A DNA stretch of 64,000 nucleotides from Yersinia kristensenii (GCF_900460525.1 NZ_UHIY01000001.1:3038001-3102000); one strand, 5' to 3'. Positions 9,309-19,597 are shown, counted from the stretch's first letter. Notes: a model not told the origin generated them from the sequence alone. A program made the numbers and translations.

Positions 9309-10639
9309 TGTATTTTCACCAAAACATAGGCTGTGGCATCGATTTTACCGGCGGTAGGGGTGCCGTTAGGCAGTTTTTTTAATGTGGCGGTAAAGTGATG
9401 TAGATAATTGTTGAACCCCGCGGCATGACTGCCATTGGCACTGGCCCCGGTGAGAATCGGGTACCAACCGGCACTGGTCGTGGCGGCACAATTGCTGATA
9501 CACCCACCCCAGCCAACAAAATTCATGGCATTTCCGCTACTGTCACTGAGGCTGATCCCAACGCCCGTGGCAATACGGCTATCAGTGCCATAATGGTCGG
9601 AAAGTAAGTAGCTGACACCGCCAGCAGAATTGACCAACCCCAACCCTTGCGCTATCAGATACCCCGGTAATGATGTTTGGATGCCAAGCGCCGTCTGTCC
9701 ACGATTAATACCCGATTCAGTGCCGGATTGGCATTCGATATCGACCGTGATTTCTGCGCTACGTGTTTGATTATCTTTGAGTTCATTGACAGTAATAATG
9801 GGGAAAACCACATAGGGTGTAACATTGCGCACTACACAGGTATTTTTACGTGTCAGGATAGAAACCGGTGAGGTATTCATACCAAATGCCATATAGCGAC
9901 CCGTTCCCCAAGTCTGATAATTAGTCGCTGAATCATACCCGGTTTCTGGCACGGGCATGCCGGGGCCTTTGAACACCACATAACCATTGGGTTGATTGCA
10001 AGTGTAGCTACCGGAATAGTTATCTGCCGCAGGTCCAGGGCACCCCCAGCTGGAAGGGCCTGGAGTGCGATCCACCGATCCCACTTTTTTCAACTCGGCA
10101 CGGATTTGGCTGAAATGTTTACCCTTAATCTGAATTTTATTGCCGACCACATCGTATTTTTTTAGCGGGACTTGCTGCCAGATTCGGTTGAACTCGATGC
10201 CACTATCGACGTGAGTCAGTTTTAATGCGGTATAAGGGAAAAAGGTCTGAAAATAGTTGTCACCCATATTGGTGTAGCCACCGACATTGCTATCGCCATT
10301 AGTGGCAAATACTTCAAATAAACTGTCTTTATCGGCCACATCACACTCATAGATAACGGCTTCAGGGTCTGACCAGAAGCGGGCAGGTACCAGGCTGATG
10401 ATGCTGGAAGCCAGAATTGAATCAACGGGTTGAATGTAGTTGCTAGTTATATTGATGCTGCCGAGTTGCAATGAAGCGCCGTAATTATCGCCGCCGATAT
10501 TCGCGCCTTTCCAGACACATTGGGCATAACCGGGCACCGCGAAACTCAATAAAACGAGTGATAAAAATAATCGCAAGCTATGGGAAAAAAGGGACTTACT
10601 TCGGTAGAGATTAGTGCGGTAGCGTGTCATAGGATTCAT
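9305..10639 (-). CDS. fimbrial tip adhesin / minor subunit, two-domain
   Basis: About 444 residues with a signal peptide (hydrophobic LRLFLSLVLLSFAV, cleavage near GYA-Q). The large N-terminal region has scattered cysteines and resembles lectin-like tip adhesin domains. The C-terminal part (from about residue 290) looks like a pilin domain: a Cys pair, then a final beta-strand ending YVLVKIQ. It would sit at the pilus tip and mediate binding; the ligand cannot be read from sequence. I chose the ATG at 10639, 14 bases after the usher stop. An in-frame ATG at 10675 would overlap the usher by 22 bases and add 12 residues before the signal peptide. It lies between usher and second chaperone, the usual place for adhesins. 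Confidence 0.82.
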   Translation of the reverse strand: MNPMTRYRTNLYRSKSLFSHSLRLFLSLVLLSFAVPGYAQCVWKGANIGGDNYGASLQLGSINITSNYIQPVDSILASSIISLVPARFWSDPEAVIYECDVADKDSLFEVFATNGDSNVGGYTNMGDNYFQTFFPYTALKLTHVDSGIEFNRIWQQVPLKKYDVVGNKIQIKGKHFSQIRAELKKVGSVDRTPGPSSWGCPGPAADNYSGSYTCNQPNGYVVFKGPGMPVPETGYDSATNYQTWGTGRYMAFGMNTSPVSILTRKNTCVVRNVTPYVVFPIITVNELKDNQTRSAEITVDIECQSGTESGINRGQTALGIQTSLPGYLIAQGLGLVNSAGGVSYLLSDHYGTDSRIATGVGISLSDSSGNAMNFVGWGGCISNCAATTSAGWYPILTGASANGSHAAGFNNYLHHFTATLKKLPNGTPTAGKIDATAYVLVKIQ

Positions 10640-10653
10640 ACTGTTTCTCTGAT

Positions 10654-13296
10654 TCAATGCTGGGCAACGACACACAAGGCATCGAGTTTATACAGCTGTT
10701 TATCGTTATTCGGCGTGCCTAAATCGTAATCTAACTGGCAACTTTCATTGGCGGCATCCCCCCAGACCAATAGGAGCGTTCCACTGGCATGTTCAGCACG
10801 TAAATACGCCTGACTGGCTTGGCCGACCATCCCGATCTCCAGATTTGGGGAGGTATCGCCATTCTTGTTATCAGTGGTGCCGCCAGTGCTGTAAACCACC
10901 GCGCCCATAGGCACCTGGCTACCATCAGATAATCTGACCGTCACTAAGAGGGGATATCCGCTGAGAGTGCGGAACTTAACTTTCACCGCTGAACCCGCGT
11001 AAGGAGCAATTTGCCGCTCGCCGTCCTGAAGTTCAGTATTGAAATCCATCCCATCGGGATCGAGGGTGATGGTATTGTAGCGATACGGTGTCAAGGTTGG
11101 GACCAAGGCATAACCGAAGTGGTCAATTTTCGCCCCTTGTCCATACATCACTTTGGCCCCACTGGCACCTTTAGCCTCTATCAGCGCAAAGGTATCACTC
11201 AGATACGGCCCCAACGTGACTCCGCCGCTGTGGAATGCCACCGCACCACGCGCACTGGCGGAACCTTGCCAATAACCAGGGCTGCGCGATGCACTACTGC
11301 TCAGGCTGGTACTCGGCAAACGTTTTTGTAAACTGCCACTAAAGGTGTTTTCTTTGGTCTGCTCACTGCGCGCGAAGTCCATGCTGTAACTGGAGGACTG
11401 ATCGTCACCCATCACACCGGCGAGGGAGGTTTGATAACTCGCACCGCTGACCCGGCTGTTGACCGCTCCGGCGGAGATATAAGGTGCTTGCGGGCTGCCT
11501 CCTAATGGGAATGAAATGGACATTTGTACCACGGTTTCATTGGTCGCGAGGAGATTAGCTCCATTAGCTGCAGGCATACCGCTGCCGGGGTCGACAAAGT
11601 AAGTTTCATTGTTGCCTCCACCGGTTTTTTGCTGGGAAACCGCAAGGTTAACGCTGGTATTGCGCCATAGGGTATTGGCATAACCCAATTGCAGTTGGGT
11701 ATCCCGCTTGCGCGAATTACGGTAATCCTGCGAAGAGGCGGTTAAATACAGCGAACCGTAATTATTGAGATTCTGGTTAAGGGATATCTCAGCCCGGCTG
11801 CGCTGTTGGTAAGTCCCTGAACTCCATACTTTGCCATGGCTAGCTGCCCGTATGCCCAATACATCACTTAAATCACGATAACCTTCAGTGGAATAGCGGT
11901 AGCCCGCTACGGATAATGTGGTGTTGGTCGCTTCAAAGGTACGGCTGAAAGAAGCACGCGCCATCCAGCCATTCTGTTTTGTACTGTTGGATGAATCACT
12001 ATTATCGGGTGAATTGGCATTACCGGGGAGGCTGGCATGTGAATAGGTCGCATCCAGCCCTAAAGCCCCAATATAGTGAGTGAAAACGCCTCCTAGCATA
12101 ACGGCCTGATATCCGGAAGCGATGCGCACCCCAGTATTGGCCGTAATGGCGTTACTGACCCCCCGTTGGTAAGTCAGTTCACTGAATACTTCATGGCTAC
12201 CCATATCACGAACCTGGCCGGTTGCGAAGTTGTAGCGGGAATATCCGGGGCGTAATGATTCAGGTACAGAGGAGAATGGCACTTGGAAGGTGCTGATACT
12301 GCCATCGGCTTCCTGAATCTCAACGGTCAGGTCACCACCAAAATTGGTGGCAGATAAATCATTGAATTCAAATGGGCCGGGTGAAACGGTACTTTGGTAA
12401 ATCGACCGATTGTTTTGATATACCGTGACTTTGGCATTGGTTCGGGCAATCCCCCGGACAACAGGAGCATAGCCCCGTTGGGACTCAGGCAACATGCGGT
12501 CATCGGTGCTTAGAGCCACACCGCTAAACCCCAGACTGGAGAAAAACTGGCCAGAGCTGAATGTCTCACCCAATGTTATTTCACTGCCAATGCTGGGCAG
12601 GGCGCGTTGGCTGTACAACCGGTTAGATGTCCAGTCTGCCCCACGAGTCGCGTCGTAGCGCAAAGAACCTTGTTGACGAAAACGCCACATCCCTGCATTG
12701 ATACCATTGTTCAAACTCAAATAACTTGAATTGGTGCTGCGTTTAATTCCCTCTTTGTTATAGCTCACATGATATTGGTTTAAGTTGTAATTACTGAAAC
12801 CAATGGTTTCTCCTGCCGTAAGATTACGGGGGTCAACATAGCCACGCGGGACATGCTTAACAAACAGTTGCGGGACCGATAAATCAAAACGCAATTTGGC
12901 ATAATCGAAATGATAGTCACTGGCAGGCAGGAGAGTTTTAAAATCCAGGCAGTTATCTTCCAACTTGGCGTTTTCTAGCGCATTTTCGTTAACGCCCGCT
13001 TGTAGCAACTGTGACACTGATAAACAGGGAACAACAGCGTCACCTTTGGTGATAAACATCAGCTCGATACGATCAACAAATTTGCTGTTCATATAGATAT
13101 CAACCTGGTATTTGCCTGCTTCATAACTGTCTTTTTTATTAAAACGAGAGATGGAGCCCAAGCCGAGAGATGAGCCGCGCAATAGCGCATCTTCAAATAC
13201 ATATTCGTCTTGCTTGCTCTCATCTGCTGCTGACACGGAATGACTGACCAACAGACTCTGTGTGAGCAAATAGGGTAGCCAAGGGGCAAACCTCAC
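10654..13296 (-). CDS. outer membrane fimbrial usher (PapC/FimD family)
   Basis: The 880-residue length is typical of ushers. A signal peptide ends near VSA (residue 23). Domains in order: N-terminal chaperone-binding domain (about 30-170, with FN and VDIYMNSKFV), a 24-strand barrel containing the plug with the 'RGIARTNAKVTVYQNN' and 'PGPFEFNDL' motifs characteristic of ushers, and C-terminal domains with a Cys pair (ESCQLDYDL...ALCVV). It forms the pore through which chaperone-subunit complexes are assembled. It lies 48 bp after the chaperone gene and just upstream of the adhesin. Confidence 0.96.
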   Translation of the reverse strand: MRFAPWLPYLLTQSLLVSHSVSAADESKQDEYVFEDALLRGSSLGLGSISRFNKKDSYEAGKYQVDIYMNSKFVDRIELMFITKGDAVVPCLSVSQLLQAGVNENALENAKLEDNCLDFKTLLPASDYHFDYAKLRFDLSVPQLFVKHVPRGYVDPRNLTAGETIGFSNYNLNQYHVSYNKEGIKRSTNSSYLSLNNGINAGMWRFRQQGSLRYDATRGADWTSNRLYSQRALPSIGSEITLGETFSSGQFFSSLGFSGVALSTDDRMLPESQRGYAPVVRGIARTNAKVTVYQNNRSIYQSTVSPGPFEFNDLSATNFGGDLTVEIQEADGSISTFQVPFSSVPESLRPGYSRYNFATGQVRDMGSHEVFSELTYQRGVSNAITANTGVRIASGYQAVMLGGVFTHYIGALGLDATYSHASLPGNANSPDNSDSSNSTKQNGWMARASFSRTFEATNTTLSVAGYRYSTEGYRDLSDVLGIRAASHGKVWSSGTYQQRSRAEISLNQNLNNYGSLYLTASSQDYRNSRKRDTQLQLGYANTLWRNTSVNLAVSQQKTGGGNNETYFVDPGSGMPAANGANLLATNETVVQMSISFPLGGSPQAPYISAGAVNSRVSGASYQTSLAGVMGDDQSSSYSMDFARSEQTKENTFSGSLQKRLPSTSLSSSASRSPGYWQGSASARGAVAFHSGGVTLGPYLSDTFALIEAKGASGAKVMYGQGAKIDHFGYALVPTLTPYRYNTITLDPDGMDFNTELQDGERQIAPYAGSAVKVKFRTLSGYPLLVTVRLSDGSQVPMGAVVYSTGGTTDNKNGDTSPNLEIGMVGQASQAYLRAEHASGTLLLVWGDAANESCQLDYDLGTPNNDKQLYKLDALCVVAQH

Positions 13297-13344
13297 GGAT
13301 TATCTCTGTCGTCAGACACGTTCAGGGTCATCATCACAACAGCA

Positions 13345-14079
13345 TTACAAATGGTAATCGTAGGGAATGTTGGTGCCATAATCATTAACCATGTTCAGCG
13401 TTAACAATTCGCCTTTTTTGGCTTTAACCCCAGCAGGGAAAGCCAGATCAGTGGTTGAGTTAGGGGCAAACATTTCGCTGGTAGCAAATGAAATAGTTTT
13501 CCCACCACTCACCAGTTTGGCATCACGCAGGCTGATATAATAAGCCGTAGGATTATGTATCTTGATTTTGTCACCGTTAGCACTCTCCAGGCTGACACGG
13601 ATCTTTTCACCTAAAGTGTCGACATTTTCCTTTAATGCTGCTGGGCGATAAAAGACTTTCAGCCGGTTATTAACGATCAAAACAAGTTTGTTCTCAGATT
13701 GCGTGTCTTCTTTTTTTAAGGCGGGAATTTGTAAGAAATTCAGATAGAAAATCGATTCGCGATCTTTAGGTAAATTATGCTCGATATATGACAAACGGAC
13801 TACTTGTCCACTTTGGGCTTCCATACGGAATATTTGTGGTGTTAATGCGAAAGGGACATCACTTTTTGATGGCGAAGACTGATTATTTCCGTCATCCATC
13901 CATAATTGGACTAAATTGGGGTGGTTATCCTTATTACTAAGCTGTAACACTTTCTCCCGTGTGCCTTCAGGATAAATGATTCGTGTCCCTGTCATGACAA
14001 CACTGGCTTGCGTCCATAAGGGTACGCCGCTAAGCAGCAACAACGAGCAGGCGATAATTTTTTGGGCAATCAGTGTCAT
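13345..14079 (-). CDS. fimbrial periplasmic chaperone (PapD family), first chaperone
   Basis: The protein has 244 residues and a signal peptide ending near TQA-S. Conserved chaperone features are the TGTRIIYPEGTRE strand, LVQLWMDDG, and the signature block DRESIFYLNFLQIP. The C-terminal domain ends with LLTLNMVNDYG. It guides pilin subunits to the usher encoded immediately downstream. It differs clearly from the second chaperone at the end of this operon, so the two are unlikely to be a recent duplication. Confidence 0.94.
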   Translation of the reverse strand: MTLIAQKIIACSLLLLSGVPLWTQASVVMTGTRIIYPEGTREKVLQLSNKDNHPNLVQLWMDDGNNQSSPSKSDVPFALTPQIFRMEAQSGQVVRLSYIEHNLPKDRESIFYLNFLQIPALKKEDTQSENKLVLIVNNRLKVFYRPAALKENVDTLGEKIRVSLESANGDKIKIHNPTAYYISLRDAKLVSGGKTISFATSEMFAPNSTTDLAFPAGVKAKKGELLTLNMVNDYGTNIPYDYHL

Positions 14080-14171
14080 AATGCTTACTTATCCTTGTTT
14101 TTTCTGGTTTTTATCGGCTCCGTTACCGGTTGGCCAACATATTCATAAAACAGTTTGTATTTCATGAATAG

Positions 14172-14702
14172 TCAGGGGTAGGTGATCGCATATTGGGCTG
14201 AAGCAATAACGCTCCCTGCTGTCGCACGACCTTCTTCCGTAATATATTGTGCAGCTAAATCCTGTGATGCAGATGTCGCACCCGTGGCCAGCGTAATTCC
14301 AGGTACTGAAACGCTGCCTCCAGACATACGGATTGGTGCGCCATTAGTATCAAGCAATTGAATAGCGACGTTTTTTGCTGTCCCAACATTGCCCAAATTA
14401 CCTGCAGGTGTGACATTCATCCCTTGAAAAACGGAGCTGATTTTGGTGTCTTGTATGGCGATATTGCAGCCGGTAAGGTTGATAGTGAAATTAGTTTTAC
14501 CGGCGATTGAATTAACTTGATTCAAATTACTGGTCGAGACGGTTGGTAACAGAACAACGGGGGTGTTGGCTGTGCCATTGATATCAACCATACAAGTTTG
14601 CTCGGCAACCTCTCCCTGAAACTTGATGGTGTTATTTGAGGTCGCTGCTAACGCTATGCCCGGTAGGGTAAGTAGCGCTAACGCTATTAGTGTTTTTCCC
14701 AT
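14172..14702 (-). CDS. type 1-like major fimbrial subunit
   Basis: The protein has 176 residues with a signal peptide (ALLTLPGIALA). The mature part starts with an alternating hydrophobic donor strand (NTIKFQGEV), has the pilin Cys pair (EQTCMVDI and LTGCNIAI) and ends with a beta-zipper QYAITYP. This is the first gene of the operon and the likely shaft subunit. It is separated from the chaperone by 92 bp, compared with overlaps further on, as is usual where the pilin is made in excess. Confidence 0.93.
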   Translation of the reverse strand: MGKTLIALALLTLPGIALAATSNNTIKFQGEVAEQTCMVDINGTANTPVVLLPTVSTSNLNQVNSIAGKTNFTINLTGCNIAIQDTKISSVFQGMNVTPAGNLGNVGTAKNVAIQLLDTNGAPIRMSGGSVSVPGITLATGATSASQDLAAQYITEEGRATAGSVIASAQYAITYP

Positions 14703-15087
14703 GTGATTCCCACTTAAATTTATGATTTATCTCCCCATCATTCTTCAAGCTGCGTGCATGTTGACGGCAACTCAAATTATTTAGGGTATATATTTTTGTA
14801 AACGGAGATCTTTATCGTTCAACAAAATAAGCGATTATTAAGTTGAAGATGACCCTCCTATATATGTATTCACTATCCGATTTTGGGGCCGGTGGTAGTG
14901 TAAGGGGAAAGTCAGGGCGGCAGAATGAGAGGCGTCCTTGTTTTATATATGAAATTTCCCACAAAACGTGTAGGAACTTATCCATTTCAAATGAGGCTGA
15001 ATGATAATTTACATTTATTACAATGAGTTATGACTGGTTGTTATACAAGGCTGTATTTTCGTCATTAAATATAAATAATCAGAAATT
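14703..15087. promoter_or_regulatory. promoter region of the first fimbrial operon
   Basis: About 385 bp without a gene separate the pilin start from the terminator of the sensor kinase. It is A+T-rich, contains a fragment of a Yersinia palindromic repeat close to the pilin, and no long open frame. The operon promoter must lie here. I see no convincing invertible-element repeats and could not assign -35/-10 boxes. Confidence 0.5.
14737..14792. repeat. partial Yersinia palindromic repeat (YPAL/ERIC-like fragment)
   Basis: The segment contains TTCTTCAAGCTGCGTGCATG and ends with AATTATTTAGGGTATA. The fuller copy at 19732-19848 has related ends (TACTACAAACTGTATGTGCA and AATTATTTAGCGTATA). It looks like an internally deleted member of that repeat family. 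It sits in the leader of the fimbrial pilin gene. Confidence 0.55.
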
Positions 15088-15118
15088 AAAAAAGCCCGTC
15101 AAAATGTCTGACGAGCTT
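15088..15118 (-). terminator. Rho-independent terminator after the hybrid sensor kinase
   Basis: On the minus strand a nine-base-pair stem AGCTCGTCA / TGACGGGCT (one G-T pair) with a seven-base loop is followed by six T residues. It lies 30 bp downstream of the kinase stop codon. Confidence 0.85.
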
Positions 15119-15147
15119 TCAGGGATAACATCATTTTAATTTCTATT

Positions 15148-18100
15148 TTATGGTGACGTGCTATCTATTTCAGAGTATGAAGCAATCAATTTTACCAATA
15201 ATTGGTTCGTCTCAGCCAATAGAGCCAGATAGTCAATACCATGAGTCAGAACAGCATTTCTGTCTTGTTCGTGCAGTAAGGATTCGAATTTAATACAACT
15301 ATCTACCAGCGTCTGAGCATCAATTAATTGTACGCCGCCTTTAATCCGATGGACCAGACTCGCCATTTCTTTATAAATATCAGCAGAAGTTGTGTCGTCA
15401 TCATCATTAGAGAGGCGCGTATACAGCTGTGCCAGTACCGCTGTATCGTGCACATTACTTTCCAGTAAAAATTGTAATAATTGCAATTCCACTTCGGCAT
15501 TGCCTCCCGATAGGGATTTTAGCTTATTCTGCGCTGCCACTAGAGTCGGTAGTGGTTGAGTAACAATTAGAGATTCGGTCTCACCTGAGATTATCTCTTC
15601 CTGGCTGCGATTCTGTGCTGTGACCTCATTAACCCCTGGCGTATCCACATAACTGCCAATAATCTCCTGACGCAGCAGAGTGGTGCGCAGTGTATCGATG
15701 GTCACAGGTTTAACCATGCAGTCATTCATCCCTGCATCATTGCAACGGGCGGCACTTTCTTCCCGAGCATCTGCGGTACAACCGATGATGACCATATCTT
15801 TCATCGTCGCACTATTACGGATATGGGTGGCCAGTTCGTAGCCATTCATCAGCGGCATATTGTAATCAGTGATGACGGCATCAAAACTATAATGCTGTAA
15901 TATCTGCCAAGCTTCAGCGCCATTTTCGGCAGTCATGACTTGCTCGATACCGATAAAGGCTAATTGCTGCTGAAGCAACTGGCGGTTAGCGGGCAAATCA
16001 TCCACCACCAGAATACGCAAGTTTTTTAACTGATTCAGTTGCGTTTCATCTACGTCGACAATGATTGAATCCGGTGGCAAATCACTGGTTGTGGCAATTT
16101 CCAGCGGTAATGTAATAAACAGACTGGTGCCTTTGCCCAGCTGACTTTCTAATGTTATTTCCCCACCCATTTTGTGAATCAATTGATGACAGATCCACAG
16201 TCCCAGACCGGAACCACCGAAACGTGGTGATGTGCCTTCATTGGCTTGGCTGAATGGCTGGAATAGTGTGGCCTGTGCCGCAGGAGAAATGCCAATACCG
16301 GTATCCGTAATATCGATATTCATTATGCCATGCTTCTCGTCAATAGATTCCCAGGTGATATCCACTGACACGCCACCCTGCTCGGTAAACTTCAGGGCAT
16401 TCCCTAATAGATTGCCCATCACCTGGCGAACCCGCAGCATGTCAACCATCACCAAATCAGGGATATGGTCGTCCAGCCAGCCAGAGAATCTCAGATTGCG
16501 TTCATCGGCGATAGGTTGATAAATCGTGAACATCCGCTCTATTTCCTGACGGAAATCCACCACAGCAGGGTGAACACTCAGTTGCCCGGCTTCTATTTTA
16601 GCGGAGTCGATGATGTCATCCAGCAATAGCATCAGCGATTGAGCCGACTTGGATACTGTTACCAGCGTGTTTTTATCCACCGGCTGGTCACTGCGTATTT
16701 CCAGCTCCAATAACCCCATAATGGCGTACATTGGTGTGCGCAGTTCATGGCTAATGGTCGCCAGGAATGTACTCTTGGTGCGGTTAGCACTTTCAGCTTC
16801 GACACGGGCTGCTTCAAGTTCGCGCTCAACAGTTTTGCGTTGGCTGATATCCAGCCAGCCGCCTAGCAGACTGCGCTCCGCATTATCCAGAGGAATAATC
16901 CACAGGAAGATATCACGCAACTCATTGTTGATCTCAAGAGATAAATCCACCATTTGGGGCTGTCTGTCTCGTAAGACATAACGACAATACTTATCTATCT
17001 CGCGATCAAGTGGGCTGGTCATTGGCCATTGGGCTTGCTCAGTCTTCTGATTGAGCATGTCGTTCAGCTTATCTTGATGCGCAGCGGCAAAGTGGTTGTT
17101 ATAAACCGCTAATTCGCCTTTTTTGGTGCGAATAAAAACAGCGAATGGCAGGGCATTAATGATGGACTCTTGTTGCCGCAAACGAGCCTGTAACAACTTG
17201 GCCTGACGGCGTTTATTGAACACCAGATAACAAAGATATAGACCAAAGATCAGCAGCAGACCGGAGCTTATTTTTAGCGCCAACATTAGCCACTCATTTT
17301 CCAATGAGCGCTCATCAAAGGTCGTTGGTTTGGGTTTGAATGTACTCCATTCACTGATCAGATTGTCTAACTCTTCCGGAGGAATTGACTCAATGACTTT
17401 ATCAATGATGGCTTTTAATTCAGGTAATTGCGGGCTGATAGCAAATGCCATCATCAAGGGTTCTTCTCCGGTGACGGCAACCGTTTTAATGTTGGGTGTG
17501 AAATTCTGTGCTGACAGGTAGTTGGCGGTCATCATATTTTTGATAATCGCATCGACTTTCCCTTGTTGTAACCACCGCACCAATGTCATGGTATCAGGTG
17601 CGTCTACAAAGGTAATTTTTTGGGCCAAAAGAGTATTGCTAATAATTCCACCGGAAGTACTGCCCGCCTGTATGCCAACCCGTTTCCCCGCTAAATCTGC
17701 GACGTTGTTGATATCCGTGCGGTCTTCTCGCGTCAAAATGCCCCATAAGGATTGGGCGACAGGCAAGGAGTAAAGGTTGTTGCCGTATTGACCATTGCGG
17801 ACTGCCACGATGGGCAGCATATCTATCTTCCCGGCAATAAAATCACGCATCGATTCACCGGTATCTTTGGTGTAAACCGGTTTAAATTTAATCCCGGTTC
17901 GGCGTGAAATAATATCAATGAGATCGACAGAAAAACCGGCCATTTCGCCGGTTTGGCGATCACGAAAAATCAGCGGAGCCAGATCCAATGGAGCCACATA
18001 TGTCACCACTGGATGATCTTGAATCCAGGTAACTTCTTGTTCTGTAAGCAGTAATTTTGCATCAATATTGTAATGATGCTTACTGCCAAACCAACGCTGT

Positions 18101-18990
18101 TGAATATCACCTGTGGCTCGGCTGGGCAGTAATTCCAAAATCTGATTAATGTAATCGATCAGTTTTTGGTTTTTTTCCAACGCCAGGAAGGTGTAAGGGG
18201 CAGGGTGATAAGGGGCAAAATTACGAATTTGCAGTGTCAGCAGTTGTAATTGGTCAATCAAATAGTTGGCTGATGTGGCATTGGCGACAAACACATCGGC
18301 ATTACCATAGGCAACCGCCAGTAATCCTTGTAATTGATTCGGATAGGCGACGATTTTATCGGCATGATAATTAAATAAAAACTCCGGTGAGAGGGGCTCA
18401 TTATTCACGATGGCCACGGTTTCCGGATGGGTGCGTTTGGTGGGGTCCCAATTTTTGCTGCGAACTTCCACATGCCGGTTAGTAAAGAAGGCATGGGAAG
18501 CAATGAGCCCTGGCTGAGCGGGCATCGGGGTGCCGGCCATTAAATCAACCTGGCCATTTTCTAATGCATTCAATACCAAGCCATAATCACAATAACCAAT
18601 CATCTGAAAAGAGAGTTGGCTGGCATCACTGATTATTTTCAGATAATCCGCAACAATACCTTCAATGGCAGTATCATCGCGATTCACGACAAAGGGTGTA
18701 TTCGCATCAATAACCACGCCCACTTTTACAGTGCGCCGGCTTGATTGACGCGCATCAGTGGACGGGGGAAGCAGTAAGTCTTCACTGTAACTGTTCGCGA
18801 TACTGTGTATTGTCAATGGTTGACCAGTATCACATCCCTGACGACTCGCTATTGGGGCTGCATAAAGTTGCCCACTAAGTAATAGCAAACAGCACAGTAA
18901 AATGCGTAAACGGAAGCAACGATATAAAGATAACGCTGTACGCAGTAAATTAGATTTGGCTGAGCTATACCAAATTATGGGTATGTGCAT
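15148..18990 (-). CDS. EvgS/BvgS-like unorthodox hybrid sensor histidine kinase
   Basis: This inner-membrane sensor of 1280 residues carries out a four-step phosphorelay. Order of domains: signal/anchor segment, two tandem solute-binding (Venus flytrap) domains in the periplasm (about 85-310 and 325-560), a transmembrane helix near 570-592, a PAS-like segment (about 605-710), HisKA with His748 (SHELRTP), HATPase with DTGIGIS and GGSGLGL, receiver with Asp1042 (ITDYNMP), and C-terminal Hpt with His1214 (VHRIKGG). I chose the ATG at 18990; a TTG five codons earlier is possible. It overlaps the response regulator gene by 26 bases, so the two are coupled. The stimulus is unknown. The first fimbrial operon lies directly downstream on the same strand. 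Confidence 0.93.
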   Translation of the reverse strand: MHIPIIWYSSAKSNLLRTALSLYRCFRLRILLCCLLLLSGQLYAAPIASRQGCDTGQPLTIHSIANSYSEDLLLPPSTDARQSSRRTVKVGVVIDANTPFVVNRDDTAIEGIVADYLKIISDASQLSFQMIGYCDYGLVLNALENGQVDLMAGTPMPAQPGLIASHAFFTNRHVEVRSKNWDPTKRTHPETVAIVNNEPLSPEFLFNYHADKIVAYPNQLQGLLAVAYGNADVFVANATSANYLIDQLQLLTLQIRNFAPYHPAPYTFLALEKNQKLIDYINQILELLPSRATGDIQQRWFGSKHHYNIDAKLLLTEQEVTWIQDHPVVTYVAPLDLAPLIFRDRQTGEMAGFSVDLIDIISRRTGIKFKPVYTKDTGESMRDFIAGKIDMLPIVAVRNGQYGNNLYSLPVAQSLWGILTREDRTDINNVADLAGKRVGIQAGSTSGGIISNTLLAQKITFVDAPDTMTLVRWLQQGKVDAIIKNMMTANYLSAQNFTPNIKTVAVTGEEPLMMAFAISPQLPELKAIIDKVIESIPPEELDNLISEWSTFKPKPTTFDERSLENEWLMLALKISSGLLLIFGLYLCYLVFNKRRQAKLLQARLRQQESIINALPFAVFIRTKKGELAVYNNHFAAAHQDKLNDMLNQKTEQAQWPMTSPLDREIDKYCRYVLRDRQPQMVDLSLEINNELRDIFLWIIPLDNAERSLLGGWLDISQRKTVERELEAARVEAESANRTKSTFLATISHELRTPMYAIMGLLELEIRSDQPVDKNTLVTVSKSAQSLMLLLDDIIDSAKIEAGQLSVHPAVVDFRQEIERMFTIYQPIADERNLRFSGWLDDHIPDLVMVDMLRVRQVMGNLLGNALKFTEQGGVSVDITWESIDEKHGIMNIDITDTGIGISPAAQATLFQPFSQANEGTSPRFGGSGLGLWICHQLIHKMGGEITLESQLGKGTSLFITLPLEIATTSDLPPDSIIVDVDETQLNQLKNLRILVVDDLPANRQLLQQQLAFIGIEQVMTAENGAEAWQILQHYSFDAVITDYNMPLMNGYELATHIRNSATMKDMVIIGCTADAREESAARCNDAGMNDCMVKPVTIDTLRTTLLRQEIIGSYVDTPGVNEVTAQNRSQEEIISGETESLIVTQPLPTLVAAQNKLKSLSGGNAEVELQLLQFLLESNVHDTAVLAQLYTRLSNDDDDTTSADIYKEMASLVHRIKGGVQLIDAQTLVDSCIKFESLLHEQDRNAVLTHGIDYLALLAETNQLLVKLIASYSEIDSTSP

Positions 18991-19597
18991 AATCTGCCAG
19001 TTCAATTACAGAACTTAGTCCTAATTTAGTTAGGATACGTGTTTTATAGGTACTGACAGTCTTGTTACTGATAAACATCTCATCGGCAATCTGTTTATTA
19101 GAGAGACCATTGACCAGGTACCGTAAAACATTAATCTCGCGCTCTGACAACAAGCGAGCCCGATTGACAGGATCATGGCTTGAAGGTTGCCCAGCTAATT
19201 GGGTCAAGGTTTCAGATGGGAAGAAAGAATACCCACGTAATACGTTTTGTGCAGCAAAAAGGATTTCACTAATATCTTTATTTTTACTAATGAAACCATT
19301 CGCACCAGCTTGCAATGCTCGCACAGCAAAAACCTGCTCATTCTTAGCTGACAGAAATAATGACTTACCGGTAAAACCCCGTTGCTGCAGTTTTTTTAGC
19401 AACGAGAAACCATCAAAGTTCGGCAGTTCAATATCAATAATAACCAGATCAACAGGATTATTTTTTAATGTTTCCAAAGCTTCACTGCCATCAACTGATT
19501 CGTAAATAGTTGAAAATTCATTGCTTTGCGACAGTAACGCACGAATGGCGACACGAATTGCTGGGTGGTCATCAACTATCATCACTGATTTTGTCAT
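18965..19597 (-). CDS. EvgA/BvgA-like LuxR-family response regulator
   Basis: The protein has 210 residues. The N-terminal receiver carries the phosphoacceptor Asp55 (IIDIELP) with acidic residues near the start (VDDHPAIR). The C-terminal part has a LuxR-type helix-turn-helix (LSEREINVLRYLVNGLSNKQIADEMFIS region, about 148-205). It would be phosphorylated by the Hpt domain of the co-transcribed kinase and activate promoters, plausibly those of the neighbouring fimbriae, which is inference. About 680 bp of mostly non-coding DNA upstream could hold its autoregulated promoter. Confidence 0.93.
   Translation of the reverse strand: MTKSVMIVDDHPAIRVAIRALLSQSNEFSTIYESVDGSEALETLKNNPVDLVIIDIELPNFDGFSLLKKLQQRGFTGKSLFLSAKNEQVFAVRALQAGANGFISKNKDISEILFAAQNVLRGYSFFPSETLTQLAGQPSSHDPVNRARLLSEREINVLRYLVNGLSNKQIADEMFISNKTVSTYKTRILTKLGLSSVIELADYAHTHNLV

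Noticed and set aside
11011..11331. 106-residue plus-strand frame within the usher gene
   Set aside because: It is antisense to a well-supported usher and has no family match.
14703..15087. Invertible fim-type promoter switch
   Set aside because: I found no pair of matching inverted repeats and no recombinase gene nearby.
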